From: Cristatella mucedo
Lineage: Eukaryota; Bryozoa; Phylactolaemata; Cristatellidae
NCBI GenBank assembly: GCA_009760855.2
Contig: WPIO01000068.1
Location: 1,023,001-1,075,000, forward strand
Direction: 5' to 3'
DNA: 52,000 nt
Part shown: positions 47,767 through 52,000 of the stretch, piece after piece
Position numbering within the stretch: position 1 is the stretch's first letter
How the letters are laid out: each line of letters begins with the position of its first letter
Notes under the pieces: generated by a model
Databases searched by the model: none
What the model saw: only the letters and a program-made list of their open reading frames with translations
What the model was told of the DNA's origin: nothing
Program-made: the position numbers and the translations under genes

Positions 47767-48500
47767 CACTGGAAATAATTGAGACATTGGATTTCATCAC
47801 TCTTAAAGCTCATCTGAAGGCAATGGAACCTGTGAAATTTGCTGTTGAGAATCTAAGTCGAGAAGACGCGACTTTAATGAGTGCTGTCACAATTTTGTAG
47901 TGCATGTTCGACAAGCTCTCTAACCTGAATAGTGACATTAGTACGAAGCTAATGGAAAATTTGAAGTGCAGCGTTTGAGGAAGAGCGATTGATCAATGAT
48001 GTCACAAATGCTCTTTCACAATCTAAAAAATCAATTCCTCGCCCGGTCAAAACCTACACTGAATTCCACAGGAAATTTTGGACCAGTTTATATAGAGTCA
48101 ACGATGTAAAAGTTGCCGTCGAGCAGTCGTCAAATAATGCTGAAAAACTGTGAACTTATCTCTTAAAGATGAATTGAATTGGTTGCGTCAAAAAATGATC
48201 GATTTTCAGTTGTAGTTGGATATCGTATTGATGTAGTTCTTGTTGTAATTGTAGTCAGAAGGCAAGACAGTTTCAAATGGCTAAAGTCCGAATCGACGCT
48301 TTTCAGGAACTCTGGCCAGAACGCTTAAAATCTCAAATAGGAATTTTATGACGCAATTCTACCCATCAATTAAATCGATATCAATGGATGCTGAAAGAAT
48401 TTTTTCGATCACTACGAGTTTCTGTACAAAATTAAGACCGCGCCTCTCAGAAAAGTCGCTTAATGCACTTACATTCTTCAAATATTATTCTAAGAAGTAA
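47767..48500 (+). pseudogene. hAT-type transposase remnant, C-terminal half
   Basis: The clearest part is the last 40 codons (48381-48500): SMDAERIFSITTSFCTKLRP, then RLSEKSLNALTFFKYYSKK and a stop. This fits the hAT dimerisation region (S-x3-ER-x-FS...T..R.RLs...l..L.F). Upstream, METVKF-like 'AMEPVKFAVENLSREDATLM' (about 47825-47880) and 'MFDKLSNLNSDISTKLMENL' fit the segment before it, with stops between. No intact transposase and no terminal inverted repeat recognised. Confidence 0.75.
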
Positions 48501-49065
48501 ACATTTATTGATTCATAGCTCTTCACAAAAGATATGTGATGAAATGTGTTCATCACAAAAAGAAGCTATTGACTGTAGCAAAAGTGAAAAATGGAAAAAA
48601 GCAGAAACAGATTTGAAAAGCTGCTAATGGAAAATTGAAAATAGCAAATGGCTGTTTTTCTAAAATGACTGTTTTTCAGTAACTCTAATGGCATCGCTGT
48701 TACAAGATGATGAATGGCTCGACTCAGTGCGACGCCGACCTCTTTGCGGTTTCCGCGCTGCAGCGGCTTTCGCACTAACTTCTCCAGACCTCAAAAACAG
48801 AGCTCGCAGCGTTGTCAGCCCTTGCAGACGCATTCTAGGCCAATACCATTGAAGACCTGCACTTGGGACACGGCTAAAAACTTGTCGGTGCTGCGCCTAT
48901 GCACACTGGTATGCCGAAAGTAGCGGAACACGGCAGCAGTGAAGGCCGCCCATAACTGAGGATGGTGAGGTTAATTTTGTTTTAATTTAATTTAATTACT
49001 AATTTTGTAAACAGGTCTCCTAGACAGCAGCGGATCGTTACAGGCGCGCAGCGGCCGCCTCAGTC
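48501..49065. other. no gene recognised
   Basis: AT-rich at first (likely transposon 3' flank), then mixed. Nothing supportable. Confidence 0.35.
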
Positions 49066-49135
49066 ATGGCGTACGTAAACTCTCGAACCGCACCCAGCGC
49101 GCCTCTGAACCACCGCCGACGGCGCAAAGTACAGA
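49066..49135 (+). CDS. possible first coding exon, unknown gene
   Basis: ATG with G at -3 and +4. The frame MAYVNSRTAPSAPLNHRRRR ends soon after at a donor-like caga|gtaagc (phase 1). Short and basic, with no family. No downstream partner exon was found in the remaining 2.9 kb, so this is weak. Confidence 0.15.
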
Positions 49136-50568
49136 GTAAGCTCAGTATGAGTATGCAGTCTCAGCGTATGCTTAATTCCAGGTGCATTAGTGCCTGCCTA
49201 ATACACGACTCTGTATTTTATACAGCCTGCAATGAACAGTTCTTAGTCGTAATAATTCAGCAACCGCGATCGCAATTTCGGCGATCCCCAATCCTGCCAA
49301 CCTAGCATGCCACGGTTTCACTATAAATGATACGCTGAGGCGAACAAATAATACTATTCATATAAAAATTATGGAGCTGCATAAGAATGAACCGCAAGTA
49401 GAGCTATCGTGGCTGCTCGAAGACTTTTAGGTCTGTCTCGAACACGCACGTCGTTCTGTTTCGTGCAGCTGGAAGCTAAACCCCAGAAGTGCCGAAAAAT
49501 GGCTGCCACACTCGCCGCTTTTGCACCAACTCTAGCCGTAGCAAATGATTGATCGAAGTGCTGCGAAGAACCGCTTGAATATTTGCTAGAAACGTCGACC
49601 TTGTAACCGTGTCGACCGTGACCGAAAGGTAACGCAATGCATAGCAGTTACGAGAATATCGTCCACACTCCCGAAAGCTCGAGCAATGTATCGTGCTAGC
49701 AAAAGGCGTGCAAAATTGCATGATTTTGAAGCCATTTTCATCGCATGGGTAGACAATTTCTAACCGCTACGAATTTAGGAAATGGCGTTATTAGCAGCAC
49801 TGAGCAGCACAGCGAACCACTGAGGAGCGTATACGCAGGGAGTGTGCATCAAAGAGATATTCAATAAGGGACAACGGCCCCCTGCAGTACAGCGGACGAA
49901 TAAGTGCGGGCAGAAGAGCTAGGAAAACATAGAATTTCCCTGCCAACATTGTATAATACGGTTGCTTTGTCAATCGCTAGGTCCGCATAAAAAAAAGCAT
50001 GGCATCACTTCGATAGCCATTGACGAAGTGTTTCGTACAGTCTAGAGCCTACAAAGTAAAAGCATGTACTGGCAAAAGTCGTCAATCAAAAGAAACGACC
50101 GAGGTTGGAACTACTGCTGCACATCGGCTCGAATCGGAACAGTCGGCTTCGGCTCTGCTTTAAAGGCTAGAAGGAATGCGACTATCGACTCTCCTCGCTG
50201 TTCAACGGGCAGCAGCGCAGCAGAGTTCAGTAGCTGAGACTCACCTCTGCTTTCTTAGGTTCATAGTTCACTGGTTCACGGACGAAATTATGAACCGCGT
50301 GTCTGTCATGATAAATAAAAAGCCATCTGATGCTACGGTTGCTGAGTTGTTGTACTTCAAGCCCCTCATAGAACAGGTGGCGCCCTCTGGAACTTCGGAA
50401 TGTGCAGCAGTTCTACAAAAAGGACGGGGCTCGCTGTTGAGGCGCACGCATGCTCAATTCGCAGTCGCGCTGCGCCACCGTCACCGCATCCGCACGCCTC
50501 ACTGCAACTTCTACGACGCATCCTTTTTTGCGCTAAGCATTTTTGCTCCGGAGCCGGTATTAACGACA
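49136..50568. other. no gene recognised
   Basis: A 132-codon frame at 50176-50574 (ATG start) has no recognisable family and runs into the GA array. No LINE or SINE similarity seen. Confidence 0.35.
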
Positions 50569-50712
50569 AAGTGAGAGAGAGAGAGGGAAAAAGAGAGAGA
50601 GAAAAAAGAGAGAGAAGGAGAGAGAGAGAGAAAGAGAGAGAGAGAGGGAAAGAAAGAGAAAGAGAGGGAGAGGGAGAGAAAGGGAGAGAGAGAGGGAGAG
50701 AGAGAAAGAGAA

Positions 50713-50784
<72 letters not shown>

Positions 50785-50818
50785 AGAGAGAGAGGAAAAG
50801 AGATAGAGAGAAAGGGAT

Positions 50819-50888
<70 letters not shown>

Positions 50889-50912
50889 AGAAGGAGAGAG
50901 AGAGAGAGAGCA
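50569..50912. repeat. impure (GA)n/(GAAA)/(GGGA) array
   Basis: About 345 bp, entirely purine on the + strand apart from a few bases, with GAAA and GGGA variants showing age. Confidence 0.97.
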
Positions 50913-51571
50913 GAGGGCTACGAAGCCGGATGGCACGCTGACGGAAAGGATGGCGGCGACAGCACGCGGTCACACCCTGATGACGCGTACGGGCGTTGTG
51001 ACACGATTTAAGTCGGCGTCGCTGGAATTATTGGTCGTCGCAGTGTCCGCTTGAGAATTCATTAAAGTACATCGGCCTCTGCCGGTACATGGGAAACAGG
51101 TTCCTTTCGATTGAGAAATTTGCATGACGTGACGACGTGTCTGTGGTTTGATTATGTACAGGCCGGTACCAATCCTTTCCTAAACAGCTGTTAGGATCAT
51201 CACCGGCGGTGCAAAGCTATGATCCGTCTGTGATGTGGCTTGGCTGGTAACCCTGAACATTTGGTGGATTTACCATCGGGGTCGGCCAAGGCACAGCCAT
51301 GGGCGAGGAGAGGGGACTAGAGTGGGAGAGAGGGGCGAGTGAAGTCGTGCTCCCTCTGCTCAGTGAGTAGTAAAAAACATTGTCGGTGTTGGTTCTATGC
51401 CAGCGTTCTGTGTGCTGGGCGAATCAAAGCAGTGTCTTCAACTTCCTAGCCCGTCTTGAGTTCCGGCGGCCTAGTCATCAAGGTAAGAAGCCCAAGAAGC
51501 GGGTCGCCTCTCGACCCCGGCTGCCATTTATACCCCTGATAAGTTGGTGAAGCTTTAAATTGGTGTGTAGC
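50913..51571. other. no gene recognised
   Basis: Possible 5' region for the frame that follows. No clear TATA box. Confidence 0.3.
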
Positions 51572-51957
51572 ATGAGCCACCACAACTCAATCGCACCTCG
51601 AACCGCAGCTGAGCGCCGCCTGACGTTGACCGACGTCCCGGAAAAGTGCTCGTCGCCCGCCTGCGTTCGCGTCGTTCAAACGACTAAAAAATGGGCGTCC
51701 GCATCGTGGCGAGCGTCGTCGTCGTCGTCCGGCGCAGCGCTCCTGCTCGCTCTGGCGCACGGAACTGCCACCGCGAGGTCGCCGCTGCCGCAGCTGCCGC
51801 CTCCGTGGCGAGGCGTGCTGCTGTACGCGACCAGCCACTGCAACGAGTCGTGCTTGCTGGCAAAGCTGGAGCAAGAGCAGCCGCCGCCTCCGCATCCTAC
51901 GCTCAACGGCGGCTCTCGGCAGCCATCTCTCCTTTTCCGAGGCTGTTCTGGCGATCG
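51572..51957 (+). CDS. possible first coding exon at window edge
   Basis: ATG at 51572 with A at -3. The frame stays open (MSHHNSIAPRTAAERRLTLT onward) for 128 codons to a perfect donor, gatcg|gtgagt, leaving phase 2. A short hydrophobic patch (GAALLLALAHG) follows a Ser-rich stretch and could be part of a membrane anchor. Pro and Cys residues are common later (LLYATSHCNESC). GC-rich DNA opens other frames too. No family recognised, and the next exon would lie outside the window. Confidence 0.3.
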
Positions 51958-52000
51958 GTGAGTCTTCCGTTCACTAGTCGTCGTGAGAACGCCTTGTGCC

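Noticed and set aside
50176-50574. 132-codon open frame before the last GA array
   Set aside because: No family recognised. It ends just as it enters the simple repeat, and there is no regulatory or splice support.

Overview
The window reads as nuclear DNA of an invertebrate animal. Three things point there: spliced genes for FOS/ATF3/JDP2-type bZIP factors (a metazoan group) with GT-AG introns of 1.4-1.8 kb; a heavy load of non-LTR retrotransposons and tRNA-derived SINEs; and many long microsatellites, mostly (GA)n. I see no operons, ribosome-binding sites, CRISPR arrays or phage genes. I cannot name the species. The repeat style would suit a sponge, cnidarian or other marine invertebrate, but that is inference.

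Layout. 1-20 kb: mostly repeat wreckage (5'-truncated LINE copies, tRNA-SINEs, GA arrays, a 27-bp minisatellite, a twin perfect palindrome at 3648-3754), a 234-codon unidentified ORF at 14817-15521, and an uninterrupted (CAG)47 at 17417. 19-31 kb: the gene island. Two bZIP genes lie in tandem on the + strand. Gene A has its basic-region exon at 20911-21045 and its zipper exon at 22835-23011. Gene B has these at 29143-29298 and 30663-30818, with candidate first exons at 28122 and 28294. Both have a phase-0 intron at the same place between basic region and zipper, so they are a tandem duplication. 31-36 kb: a decayed copy of an unclassified transposon ORF family split by a GA array, an unnamed repeat with a microsatellite core present twice, a 319-bp alternating pyrimidine-purine tract, and the 3' end of an RLE-type (R2/R4/NeSL-like) LINE sitting between microsatellites. 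37.5-47.5 kb: a LINE nest. A nearly complete family-1 LINE (minus) has one frameshift. A second family-1 copy (minus) is interrupted by an opposite-strand family-1 tail and by a family-2 LINE. 47.7-48.5 kb: a hAT transposase remnant. 48.5-52 kb: few features, one more GA array, and a possible first coding exon ending in a strong donor at 51957.

How the parts relate. The SINEs with the 'gcgcct..aga' type tail share their 3' end with the family-1 LINE, which suggests that this LINE mobilised them. A 50-bp insertion consisting only of that tail, flanked by a 7-bp duplication (16549-16612), fits the same machinery. The two bZIP genes are the only protein-coding host genes I can support with family-level evidence.
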